35,465 nucleotides of DNA, from NCBI GenBank assembly GCA_003249555.1, contig QKIQ01000040.1:1-35465 (forward strand). The letters run 5' to 3'. Shown here in pieces: positions 1 to 8,942 of the stretch. Source of the stretch: Clostridia bacterium. GTDB taxonomy: Bacteria > Bacillota > Clostridia > Christensenellales > SZUA-584. Positions within the stretch are counted from its first letter, which is position 1; each line of letters opens with the position of its first letter. The notes below the pieces were generated by a model that saw only the letters and a program-made list of their open reading frames with translations, had not been told where the DNA came from and made no database searches. The translations under genes and the position numbers were made by a program.

Positions 1-1514
1 GTCTCCACGGCGCGCACTTGCGCATATAGCAGTTCTTCCGGATCAGACAGGATTCTGATGCCAAGCGTCTGTGCGTCATCTCCCATGTATTCAGCAAGAC
101 CCGTGTAATCTTTGCTGTTGATTAGTGCCTGAATGGCCGATTTTTCCTCATCATTGCGCTCTACTTTCACCATCACATAGCTTTCGTTGCCGGACGTTCT
201 CAAATCATCAATAGGCAGTAGTATGACGCCCGTGGCTTCCTGCGCTTTTATTTCGCAATTCAGTGTCATGTTGATCTTGAATTTCTCGTTATCCTCCACG
301 CTCACGTCCACATTATAGGTCGTGATACCGCCCGATGCCGTACCCATATCGGAAATGCTGACGACAGTGCCCTCAAACACTTCATTTGGCAGGCTGTCCA
401 GCTCCACATCCACACTCTGCCCCACCTCAATAGAGTTGACATCCAGTTCGTCCACGGATACCTCCGCAAGCCAATTGTCTGTTGATTCAACTGACAACAA
501 TTGTTTTCCGTCTTCGTATTCCGTCCCGTCAACTGCACTTACTTGACTGACCACACCGGTAATTGGAGAAACAATCTGTCCTGCTTCAACATACCCCATC
601 GCAGTCTCATACTGTTCTTTTAATTCCTCCAATGCATCATACATATCTTTGACGCTTAGCGAATACTGTGATGCCTTGTATATGGTATCGCCTGCATCAA
701 TTTCATCATCCTCTGAAAATTTAACGTCCGTAATAATTCCATAGCTGCTTTCCACAGGTATATAAGCAGCAAGCTCTATTTGACCGGTAAACAATTCGTT
801 TCCATCCGCATCATAAACCACGGCATCCGCACCCACCGTACGAGTCACCGTATCTATGCTCACAAAGAGTGCGCCATCTTCATTTGTGACCACGCCGTCA
901 TAATAAGAGCTTTCACATTTCACACGCACCGTGTCGCCCTCAGTGAGTCCGCTGCCTTTAGCATTGATAATTTCTCTCTCCTCTGTCGCGATCAGTACCA
1001 CATAGCCATACTCATCCATGGCGGTTTCGATTTCATCATCTTCATCAAGCATGACATTCTTAACCCAGCCGTCTGATGGCGATTTGATCGAGAGAGAAGT
1101 CGTCACGTTATTCGTTGTATCAATGCTAATCTGCTGCGATATAATCTGTGTATCAATATCGTCCGCGTAAGTCTGCATCGCATCGGCATCGAGTGTCGCT
1201 ATCGGCTGACCCGCATCGATTGTATCCCCAGCCTCCACAAGCACATCATCGATAGCCAGATACCCATCAGCGGATATATTCAGCGTTTCCGCACTCGCCA
1301 AATTACCGCTGCCTGAAACAGTCAACGAAATATCTCCCGTTCCGATGGTATCAAATGTCGGCTCTCCGTTTTGCGCACTGGCTTTCGCTGATGCGCCGGA
1401 TACCCCAAAATATACACCGAGACCTCCGCCAACGAGCACTACTGCCAACACAATGATGGCAATACGTTTTGTCCCTTTTTTCATCGTCTTTAAACTGAGC
1501 TTGCCTTTTTTCAT
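1..1514 (-). CDS. HlyD-family membrane fusion protein (efflux adaptor), 3' end outside the window
   Basis: Read from the minus strand: 504 codons are visible and the frame is still open at the window edge. The start is ATG at 1514-1512, behind an AAAGGTGA ribosome binding site. A Lys-rich N-terminus precedes one membrane segment (about residues 17-36, rich in Val, Leu and Gly), then an extracytoplasmic part. Two biotinyl/lipoyl-like beta-barrel halves appear (around ISADGYLAIDDVLVEAGDTI and GQIVSPITGVVSQVSAV), then a beta-barrel stretch with VDELDVNSIEVGQSVDVELD. This is the usual layout of adaptor subunits that work with MacB-type or other ABC exporters; the exporter genes would lie beyond position 1. 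It is separated from the next gene by a terminator, and a TATAAT box (1560-1565, minus strand) may be its own promoter. The transported substrate is unknown. Confidence 0.85.
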   Translation of the reverse strand, partial: MKKGKLSLKTMKKGTKRIAIIVLAVVLVGGGLGVYFGVSGASAKASAQNGEPTFDTIGTGDISLTVSGSGNLASAETLNISADGYLAIDDVLVEAGDTIDAGQPIATLDADAMQTYADDIDTQIISQQISIDTTNNVTTSLSIKSPSDGWVKNVMLDEDDEIETAMDEYGYVVLIATEEREIINAKGSGLTEGDTVRVKCESSYYDGVVTNEDGALFVSIDTVTRTVGADAVVYDADGNELFTGQIELAAYIPVESSYGIITDVKFSEDDEIDAGDTIYKASQYSLSVKDMYDALEELKEQYETAMGYVEAGQIVSPITGVVSQVSAVDGTEYEDGKQLLSVESTDNWLAEVSVDELDVNSIEVGQSVDVELDSLPNEVFEGTVVSISDMGTASGGITTYNVDVSVEDNEKFKINMTLNCEIKAQEATGVILLPIDDLRTSGNESYVMVKVERNDEEKSAIQALINSKDYTGLAEYMGDDAQTLGIRILSDPEELLYAQVRAVE

Positions 1515-1632
1515 TTTTGTCACCTTTCGCCTACTGGCATCCGTTTTTTATATGTGCTCATTATAAGGAGGCACTCTCACAGCAACCTGTTTAAAAAGTG
1601 AATAATTTATGAACAAGAAAATTGATATATTC

Positions 1633-1668
1633 AAAAAAAGGGCAGACATTTTTACTGGTTGTCTGCCC
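1633..1668 (-). terminator. Rho-independent terminator after the adenylation/oxoamine synthase gene
   Basis: A perfect 9-bp stem (1640-1648 with 1660-1668) is followed, reading the minus strand, by seven T (1639-1633). A T-run also lies on the plus side (1670-1675), so it could work both ways. It ends the gene stopping at 1692 and isolates it from the HlyD gene. Confidence 0.85.
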
Positions 1669-1691
1669 CTTTTTTAAATTATTTTTTGAAG

Positions 1692-4600
1692 TTATTTGTG
1701 TTTACTTATATTCTTTTGTGCGAACAGCTTTTCGAGCGTATCCAACGCATAGTCGAGCTGATGCGGCTTGTGTTCACTAATCAGACAGAATCGCAGTCGC
1801 GCCTGATTCTTTGGTACTGCCGGATAAACCGCAGGCGGTACAAACACACCGTGTTCAAGTATCAACGTAGACAGTTCGTAAGCGTCGTTATCTTCGCCGA
1901 CCAAGATAGGCACAATGGCTGTTTCTTTGGCCAGACACGTGTCAAATCCACGGCGCTTTGCTCCTTCTACAAAATACCTTATATTCTCATGGAGCGCCGC
2001 TACCTTTGGGTTGCCTTCCATCATGATTTTGACCGCTTCAAGCGAAGCTGCCGCAAGCGGAGGGCTGATGCCGACAGAGAACATAAAGCCAGGTATTGAG
2101 TACCGCAGATAATCGACAAGGCTTTGCTCACCTGCCAGATAACCGCCGCAAGTACCAAGCCCCTTGGACAAAGTGCCCATTTTGATATCTACATCTCCCG
2201 GCAACAGATCAAAATAATCATCGACGCCGCCGCCCTTTGACCCGATAACGCAGCTTGAATGCGCTTCATCCACCATAAGAAAAGCGCCGTATTTCTTTTT
2301 GAGGGCGACAAAATCAGGTATCGGCGCAATATCGCCATCCATTGAATAAACGCCTTCCACCACAATCAAAATTTTCTCATACTTGTCCCTGGCGGCTTTA
2401 AGCATATGCTCAAGCATATCAAAATCGTTATGCGGAAAAGCCTTTGTATCGCTCTTGGAGAGTTGGCATCCCTGCGTAATGGAATTGTGCGACAACGCAT
2501 CGTAAAGTATCAAGTCTCTCTCGCCGCAGAAATTTCCGACGAATGTGACGTTGGTGGAGTGCCCGCCAACCAATACAAGCGCATCGTCCGTATGCTTCCA
2601 TTTTGCAATCACTTTTTCCAACTCACGATACAACGTCTTTTCACCTGCAATCAGACGTGAACCGGATGCGGATGTGCCATATTTGTCAATCGCCTTTTTA
2701 GCCGCTTCCGACGTGCGCGGATGTCCGGACATACCCACGTAATTATAAGACGCCAGATTGATAATCTCACGTCCATCAACAATCGACGTATCGCTAAGTA
2801 CGGAATCGTGCGCCACAAAATACGGGTCTTTTATCCCTGCATCTTGCATACCGAGCCGCCGCCTCGCATATTCCTCATATTCCCGCGATTGGTCGAAACG
2901 CGTGATCTTTCTTATATCCTTTGGCTTGCACTCTTCATTCTTCTCTTCAATATTGTGGATTTTTCTGTATAGCAGATGAGCCAGATCTTCCACATTAGCG
3001 CAGGAAAAGTAATCTGTATCTGGTATGATCACGTCGTAAATCTCTTCTGCTTTAGAGAACACGCCAAGGCTCGAAAGACTATCTCCCCCGAGGTCTTCCA
3101 CAAAATGATCTGTGTTCTTTATCGTTTTTGGATCCAGCCCCAGCACCTCTCCGAAGATCTCTCTGATCTTTTCCATGATACCGCTCAACTCGGTGCTGTC
3201 ATAGCTCTGTCTGCTTACAGCTGCTTCCTTTTTTGCAACGCGCTTAATGACGCCGCTGCGTATATCAATCTCTTCAAAGCTTCCTTGTCCTCGTTCAATC
3301 GCATCCTTAACCTTCTGCCGACGCACCTTAATGCCGTTCGCAAGCGGCAGAGGCTCTATTGAAAGGTAAGCTTTTTGTATTTTTTTATATATCGGCAGCA
3401 ACCCGTTGATACGAGTGATTTCACCAATCAGCTCATTAACCTTTTCTATGTCCTTTGTATTATCTCCCATATAGACGATCAGTGTGGTGTTATCATACAC
3501 ACCTTTGGTTGCCACACCCGTCACGCATATGTGCTCAACGTTTTGGAGCTCTGAAAAGCTGTCCTCAAGCTCATCCGGATAGATATTTTCGCCAGATTCG
3601 TTAATAATGACGTCTTTTAAACGTCCTTCGATGTAATAGCGGCCGTTTACTTCCCGCGCAATATCTCCGGTAGAGAACCAGCCTTCCTCGCGTGCGATAT
3701 AAACGCCGTCTACCATTCGGCCCGAATGCATCGCTTCGCCGCGAATCTGCAATTCTCCTGTCTCGGTGCCCTCCTGTTTGACAATGCGGTACTCCAAAGG
3801 AGAAAAGGGCTTACCCACGCTTGCATCAAGCTTCGTATCCATCTTGGTGGACAACTCCACAGAATCGATACCCGTCTCAGTCATGCCGAAGCCTGTCACA
3901 AGCTGATAACCGATGGAATTGATGATTTTGAGTGTCTCCGGCTGAATATGTCCGCCGCCGCTTATCATAAACTCAATGCTGCTGCCCACCAGCTTTTGCT
4001 GAATATCCTTGAAAAACAGACCAGAAACAAGTTTGCGCCCTGCTTTTCCGAAGCGTCTTTGCAGCTTAATACTAAGGCTGCTTGCATTCATCAGCTTTTC
4101 ATATGTTTTTTCGCCCTGAAGCTTGGCTTTTCTTACAATACCCTTAGCGACATTGTTCCAAAGGAGCGGCACAGCAAAGATATGTGTTACCTTGTGTTCT
4201 TTGCACGCCGACATAATGACATCGCCTGTCCTGCTTTTGATAAAAACAATGGTTTTCCCGAAAAAGGTATACCACATATACACGGCAATTAAACCAAATA
4301 TGTGATGAAAAGGCAAAAACGCGAGCTGCTTAATGGGCCCATTATGAATAATCTCTTTGTTATTTTTGTAAATATACTCGGCGAGCAGAACCTGCTCACA
4401 AATGGCTTTTTCGTTGTACACATATACTTTTGGCGTGGATGTTGTTCCCGAGGTGCAAAGCGCAATTGCGTCGCCGTATTTGGGTATATACATCTCGCTT
4501 TGCGCGTCGAAGCTTAGAAAATCGTTAGGATCGATACATTTGACACCACCCACATTTACAGTCGTATCTGTGACAATAGTGCGCGAACCAGCCTGACGCA

Positions 4601-4937
4601 GCACGTGCATAACCTGCGAATCATCCCCGCCGGCATCTAATAAGAGCGGCCTGTATCCTGCAAGAATGATGGCCCAAAATGCCGCAGGCCACAAAGGGTT
4701 GTTGGCATATCGCAAAGCCACAAAAGTATTTGGCTCAACATCCTTAAGCAGCTTAGATAGTTTAAATGCTCCTGCTGTGGTTATGCGTTCATAATCGGAA
4801 AAAGTGTGTTTTGCTATACCGTTTCCATTGTTATATTCCGCAGCAACCGCATCTCCATAGCTGCATATCAGAGAAAAGAGGTTTTTTAGGGTTCGCTCCT
4901 CACGTAATGCGGTCAGCTTTTCTAAAATAATGTCCAT
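1692..4937 (-). CDS. Tri-domain adenylation - carrier - alpha-oxoamine synthase
   Basis: 1081 residues. Domain 1 (about 1-560) is an acyl-/AMP-binding ligase: TSGTTSTPK phosphate loop near 162, GFGMTETG near 349, STGD and GRLKD near 422-442, and a C-terminal GIK whose Lys near 537 should be catalytic. Domain 2 (about 580-660) is a phosphopantetheine carrier with DLGGDSLSSL, Ser near 620. Domain 3 (about 690-1081) is a BioF/KBL/SPT-like alpha-oxoamine synthase with DEAHSS near 890 and a PLP Lys in TLSKGLGTCGGY near 925. By family logic a carboxylic acid is adenylated, loaded on the carrier and condensed with an amino acid, losing CO2, to give an alpha-aminoketone. Acyl chain and amino acid cannot be read from sequence. 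I chose ATG 4937 over the TTG at 4955 because GGAGGG lies 10 bases before the ATG and overlaps the TTG. It ends at a terminator and has about 120 AT-rich bases upstream, so it may be transcribed alone. Confidence 0.88.
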   Translation of the reverse strand: MDIILEKLTALREERTLKNLFSLICSYGDAVAAEYNNGNGIAKHTFSDYERITTAGAFKLSKLLKDVEPNTFVALRYANNPLWPAAFWAIILAGYRPLLLDAGGDDSQVMHVLRQAGSRTIVTDTTVNVGGVKCIDPNDFLSFDAQSEMYIPKYGDAIALCTSGTTSTPKVYVYNEKAICEQVLLAEYIYKNNKEIIHNGPIKQLAFLPFHHIFGLIAVYMWYTFFGKTIVFIKSRTGDVIMSACKEHKVTHIFAVPLLWNNVAKGIVRKAKLQGEKTYEKLMNASSLSIKLQRRFGKAGRKLVSGLFFKDIQQKLVGSSIEFMISGGGHIQPETLKIINSIGYQLVTGFGMTETGIDSVELSTKMDTKLDASVGKPFSPLEYRIVKQEGTETGELQIRGEAMHSGRMVDGVYIAREEGWFSTGDIAREVNGRYYIEGRLKDVIINESGENIYPDELEDSFSELQNVEHICVTGVATKGVYDNTTLIVYMGDNTKDIEKVNELIGEITRINGLLPIYKKIQKAYLSIEPLPLANGIKVRRQKVKDAIERGQGSFEEIDIRSGVIKRVAKKEAAVSRQSYDSTELSGIMEKIREIFGEVLGLDPKTIKNTDHFVEDLGGDSLSSLGVFSKAEEIYDVIIPDTDYFSCANVEDLAHLLYRKIHNIEEKNEECKPKDIRKITRFDQSREYEEYARRRLGMQDAGIKDPYFVAHDSVLSDTSIVDGREIINLASYNYVGMSGHPRTSEAAKKAIDKYGTSASGSRLIAGEKTLYRELEKVIAKWKHTDDALVLVGGHSTNVTFVGNFCGERDLILYDALSHNSITQGCQLSKSDTKAFPHNDFDMLEHMLKAARDKYEKILIVVEGVYSMDGDIAPIPDFVALKKKYGAFLMVDEAHSSCVIGSKGGGVDDYFDLLPGDVDIKMGTLSKGLGTCGGYLAGEQSLVDYLRYSIPGFMFSVGISPPLAAASLEAVKIMMEGNPKVAALHENIRYFVEGAKRRGFDTCLAKETAIVPILVGEDNDAYELSTLILEHGVFVPPAVYPAVPKNQARLRFCLISEHKPHQLDYALDTLEKLFAQKNISKHK

Positions 4938-5057
4938 TCGAAAAAAGCCCTCCAATAAAAAATATAGATGATACCAAACTCTAATATATAATCAATAATA
5001 ATATTAACATAAAAAAAAATAGTTTGTATATCAAAGTAATTATTTATATTTTAAACA

Positions 5058-5780
5058 TTATAACGACAGTCTTTTCTGCCGCTCTTTCAAATAGCCTTCA
5101 AAACGCTTCAGCGTCAAGTTTACCACCAGTTCCGAAGGGAAATTGTTTTCTTTTAAGATGCTGGTTGCCAATTTGTTTTTTCCAATATTGAGCGCAAAAT
5201 GCGCATCGCTGGACACGGCCACTCTCACCCCGTATTTACGGCAAAGCGGCAAAAAAACAGCCGCGTTTGCAAGCCCCCCTTCTCTGTAAACAAAAGAATG
5301 ATCGTTGACTTCAAACAATTTGTTAAGCCTTGCCGCTTTTTTAACGACAGCTTCATAATCGAGTTCATACGAAGGGTTGTCAGGATGTGCGATAATATCT
5401 ACGTAAGGGTTTTCAAACGCGCCCATAACCGCATTCGTGTTCTGCGATTTTGTTCCTGACTGTAACACAATTTCATGCAGCCCCGCTATGGCATAATCAG
5501 TTAATTTAAGATAATTTTCACTGACATCAATTGTCCCGTCGTAATCAATTATGTTTGTTTCGACACCCGCAAAAATACGCACGCCATCAATATGGCTTGG
5601 CAGATATGGATATGTGCCCAAATTAAATTCAGGACATGCTCCGGGCAAATTCGGGCCGTGATCCGTCATGACAAAACCTTTAAGGCCTTTCTTAGCAGCG
5701 GCTGCCGCGTTCTCAAGCAAGGTGGAATGTGCGTGTCCTGATAATACTGTATGCGTGTGCGTATCCACTTCGATATTCAT
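5058..5780 (-). CDS. PHP-domain phosphoesterase (YcdX/histidinol-phosphatase-like)
   Basis: 240 residues, the normal size for short stand-alone PHP hydrolases. Metal-binding signatures are visible: DTHTHTVLSGHAHST at the N-terminus (HxH plus a later His), TDHGP near 40, an internal AHPDNPSYELD and a C-terminal SSDAHF. These proteins are metal-dependent phosphatases or phosphodiesterases; the substrate of this one is not evident. ATG is preceded by GGAG at 7 bases. It starts 25 bases after the metH stop on the same strand, so it is probably co-transcribed with metH, but no mechanistic link to methionine synthesis is apparent. Confidence 0.85.
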   Translation of the reverse strand: MNIEVDTHTHTVLSGHAHSTLLENAAAAAKKGLKGFVMTDHGPNLPGACPEFNLGTYPYLPSHIDGVRIFAGVETNIIDYDGTIDVSENYLKLTDYAIAGLHEIVLQSGTKSQNTNAVMGAFENPYVDIIAHPDNPSYELDYEAVVKKAARLNKLFEVNDHSFVYREGGLANAAVFLPLCRKYGVRVAVSSDAHFALNIGKNKLATSILKENNFPSELVVNLTLKRFEGYLKERQKRLSL

Positions 5781-5805
5781 TTAAAAACTCCATAAAAAAG
5801 CTATT

Positions 5806-8178
5806 TTATTCCAGAAGCTTTGACACCGTTTTTACTGCACCCGCCGCATCGGGGGCGTAGGCATCGGCACCGATTCTTCCGGCATAATCTTCCGTTACAA
5901 CTGCGCCGCCAACAATGATTTTTGCTCTAAGGCGCCGCTCTTGAGCCATCGTAATCACAACCGCCATTTCCTCGGCTGTGGTGGTAATCAACGCTGAAAG
6001 GCCGATAGCATCGGCATCCTCTTCAGCGGCTGTATCAATTATTTTTTGCGCAGGGACATCCTTGCCAAGATCGATCACTTGATATCCGTGGTTGCGAAGC
6101 AGCATCGACACGAGGTTTTTGCCGATATCATGGATATCGCCCTTAACAGTGGCCATAACCACCTTTTTCTTCTTTTGTGTTCCGGTTGACGAAAAATGCT
6201 TCTCCAGATAGTCAAATGCCACATGAGCCGCTTCGGCACTGTATATGAGCTGCGGCAAAAAATATATGCGTTTCTCAAAAAGATCACCAACCTTTTTCAA
6301 AGCCGGAATCAGCATATTATTGATAATCTCTTCGTCTGTTTTTCCGTTTTCAATCTCAGCGTCAATCAATGCTGTGATAAAGTTCTTTTTACCCGTAACA
6401 ATGGCATCCCCTAAGCTTTTGGCTTCTCCCTGGGGTGTTTCTATATGTGCAAACCGCTTAAGGTATCTCTCAAAATTAGCATCGCGGTCCACAAGAGCCT
6501 CGGCAGCATGATAGATGTCCATCATGAGTTTATCGTCGGGGTTCATGATCGCAGCGGTGAGCCCTCTTTCTATCGCCAATGTGAGGTACGCGGAATTGAG
6601 ATAAGTTCTCTCCGGCAGCCCGAAAGACCCGTTGGAAATGCCCAGCACAGTAAAAAATCCGTTGTCGCTGCACCATTTCACAACCTTAAGCGTTTCGATT
6701 GCGGCTTTTTCATCTGAGGATACCGTCATCACAAGACCGTCAACAAGTATGCTTTCTTTGCCAATGCCCGCTTCTTTTAGCCTCGCGTAGCCTTTCTCAA
6801 CTTCTTCAATCCGCCCTTTTGCCGTTTTCGGTATGCCGTTATCACCGATCGGCAGCAGAATAACCATAGGCTGATAACGCTTCACAATAGGAATCATAAT
6901 ATCCATGCTCGTCTTTTTGGTAGATACAGAATTAACCAGCGCTCGTCCGGGATAATGCCGCAAAGCCGTTTCGATCACTTCAGCGTGAGAAGAATCAATG
7001 CAGAGCGGTAATTTGGCCTGCGCCGACAGCTTCTCTATCACATTCTTCATTGCTGATTTTTCGTCAATATCCGGCAAACCCACGTTGACATCCAAAACAT
7101 GCGCGCCGTTGTCCTTTTGATCCAGTGCCATATCCAGCACTTCATCATAGTCGTCTGTTCTTAACGCTTCCTTGAGCTTTGGCTTCCCTGTTGGGTTGAT
7201 TCGCTCGCCGATTACGCGAAATCTATTTCCGAATTCCGTCTGCTTTGCCGAGGAAGTCAGTACCGATGGTAAACTTTTTTGACTTGAGACCGGTGTTAAA
7301 GATTGGATTTGTTCAAAAACAGACTGAATAAAGCAAGGGTCGGTACCGCAGCACCCGCCAATCAGATTGGCCCCCGCTTCGCAAAGAGGCTTTACATATG
7401 CCGCAAATTCATCGCAAGACAAATCAAACAGTGTTTTGCCATCCACGTTCTTTGGCATTCCTGCGTTGGGTTTAACAATCAAAGGGACGGTTGACACAGC
7501 CTTCATGCGTTTGACGAGCGGCAGCATTTGTGCAGGGCCAGTAGAGCAATTGAGCCCGACCACATCCGCTCCCGCGCATATCAGCGTGATTGCCGCTGTT
7601 TCAGGGCCCGTACCCGTCAGCGTGACTCCCCTCTCATCAAATGTCATGCTGACGACCACCGGGAGGTCGCAAACTTCCTTGGCCGCAATAATCGCGGCGC
7701 GTGTTTCCTGAATGTCTATCATCGTTTCCAACACAATGAAATCCACGCCGCCTCTCACAAGCGCTTTGATCTGCTCTTTATAGATATCAACAGCCTGCTC
7801 AAATTCAAGGTCTCCAAGCGGCGCTAGAAAAGAGCCAGTGGTGCTGATATCACCGCCCACAAAAGCGTCATTTCCCGCGACATTTGCGCTTATTGCCGCA
7901 AGTTCTTCATTGATCCTTTGCACTTGATCGCTGAGCGAAAAATCACCCAGTTTGAGCTTGTTGCCGCCCATTGTAAATGTATAGATGGCACGGGAACCCG
8001 CTTTAATATACTGTTTTTGTATATCCCGCAGCACTTGCGGATTGTTAAGCGCAAAAAGCTCCGGACATACACCTGGAGACATGCCGTTATTTTGCATGTA
8101 TGTGCCCGTTGCGCCGTCAAGTATTAAAAATTTTTGCTGAATATATTCTAAAAATGTGAGTCCGTCTATCCGTTTCAT
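5806..8178 (-). CDS. metH: Cobalamin-dependent methionine synthase lacking the reactivation domain
   Basis: 790 residues in MetH order. The homocysteine-binding barrel (about 1-295) carries the zinc cysteines C211 (GLNCSTGP) and C276-C277 (GGCCGTDP). The pterin-binding barrel (about 318-560) begins FRVIGERINPTGK. The cobalamin cap and binding domains (about 590-790) contain DIHDIG near 681-686, giving the cobalt-ligating His. It transfers the methyl of 5-methyl-tetrahydrofolate to homocysteine. Full-length MetH (about 1200 residues) ends in an AdoMet-dependent reactivation domain that is absent here. That domain is encoded by the gene directly upstream, whose TAG stop abuts this ATG, so translation is probably coupled. 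The divergent metF supplies the methyl donor. Confidence 0.93.
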   Translation of the reverse strand: MKRIDGLTFLEYIQQKFLILDGATGTYMQNNGMSPGVCPELFALNNPQVLRDIQKQYIKAGSRAIYTFTMGGNKLKLGDFSLSDQVQRINEELAAISANVAGNDAFVGGDISTTGSFLAPLGDLEFEQAVDIYKEQIKALVRGGVDFIVLETMIDIQETRAAIIAAKEVCDLPVVVSMTFDERGVTLTGTGPETAAITLICAGADVVGLNCSTGPAQMLPLVKRMKAVSTVPLIVKPNAGMPKNVDGKTLFDLSCDEFAAYVKPLCEAGANLIGGCCGTDPCFIQSVFEQIQSLTPVSSQKSLPSVLTSSAKQTEFGNRFRVIGERINPTGKPKLKEALRTDDYDEVLDMALDQKDNGAHVLDVNVGLPDIDEKSAMKNVIEKLSAQAKLPLCIDSSHAEVIETALRHYPGRALVNSVSTKKTSMDIMIPIVKRYQPMVILLPIGDNGIPKTAKGRIEEVEKGYARLKEAGIGKESILVDGLVMTVSSDEKAAIETLKVVKWCSDNGFFTVLGISNGSFGLPERTYLNSAYLTLAIERGLTAAIMNPDDKLMMDIYHAAEALVDRDANFERYLKRFAHIETPQGEAKSLGDAIVTGKKNFITALIDAEIENGKTDEEIINNMLIPALKKVGDLFEKRIYFLPQLIYSAEAAHVAFDYLEKHFSSTGTQKKKKVVMATVKGDIHDIGKNLVSMLLRNHGYQVIDLGKDVPAQKIIDTAAEEDADAIGLSALITTTAEEMAVVITMAQERRLRAKIIVGGAVVTEDYAGRIGADAYAPDAAGAVKTVSKLLE

Positions 8179-8778
8179 CTATTCTACTCCCGCCACCGCA
8201 ATCACCGATTTTTCCGGAGAAAGCAGATATTTTTCACTTAGCTCGACATCGAGCGTATTCATTTGCAAAAGATCGTAAAATACCTTTTGATATTTGATAT
8301 CCAAATCGCCGTATCCGGCGCTAAACCTGTGCTTTGTGAGATGCTGTCCCATACGCTTAAGCGCTGCGTTCTTATTTGCCATAATCACATCCAAAGCGCC
8401 GTCCACAAATTCAGACGCGTAAGCATCGTACACAACGGCTTTCAGCCCTTCTCCTAAGGTCAGCGCTGCGTTGATCTTGTCAACTTCACGTTTCGGTATG
8501 GATGCGCACATCAGATACGCTTCGGTGCTCTTAGATAACAGCTTCGCAAGCTGCTTCGATTCAATATGCATTTTTGAAATATAGAGCAGGTCTTCATCCG
8601 TGACGCGCATCGAAACGGCAATCGCTTTTCCCCGAGCCGTAAAAATTGACTGCGCAGATCTTAAATGAGCATCTATCTGTCCATCCAGATCCTCAGCAAA
8701 AGCTGCTTTCATTGCACCCAGCCTTCGCATCACCGTTTTTTTATCCGGCGCAAACGGTATATAAAAAAAATGCTCCAT
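8179..8778 (-). CDS. Stand-alone methionine synthase reactivation-domain protein
   Basis: About 199 residues from ATG 8778. The C-terminal half matches the Met_synt_B12 fold: FSAGYGDLDIKYQKVFYDLL followed by LSPEKSVIAVAGVE, the equivalents of the PGYGxxP...MxPxxSVSG region that binds AdoMet in MetH. Its expected role is reductive remethylation of oxidised cob(II)alamin on the partner MetH encoded immediately downstream (no gap between TAG and ATG). An upstream in-frame ATG at 8817 exists, but GAGGTG lies just before ATG 8778 and a promoter-like pair lies between the two starts, so the shorter form is preferred. Confidence 0.82.
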   Translation of the reverse strand: MEHFFYIPFAPDKKTVMRRLGAMKAAFAEDLDGQIDAHLRSAQSIFTARGKAIAVSMRVTDEDLLYISKMHIESKQLAKLLSKSTEAYLMCASIPKREVDKINAALTLGEGLKAVVYDAYASEFVDGALDVIMANKNAALKRMGQHLTKHRFSAGYGDLDIKYQKVFYDLLQMNTLDVELSEKYLLSPEKSVIAVAGVE

Positions 8779-8795
8779 TCCACACCTCAGGTGAT

Positions 8796-8824
8796 ATGAT
8801 ACAACACTTACTCTCATTATTCAA
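8796..8824 (-). promoter_or_regulatory. Candidate sigma-A promoter for the metH operon
   Basis: Reading the minus strand: TTGAAT (8824-8819), 17 bases, TATCAT (8801-8796). It points at the reactivation-domain gene and leaves a very short leader before ATG 8778. No S-box, T-box or cobalamin riboswitch motif was seen between metF and this operon. Confidence 0.4.
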
Positions 8825-8942
8825 CCACTTGCAAAAACGATATGATTGTGATTAAATGAGTATCAATCTCCCTATCCATATGTGTCGACGGGGAATACAC
8901 TATTTTATGTCTCATATCGATAATAGTCATAGGAGCAGATTC

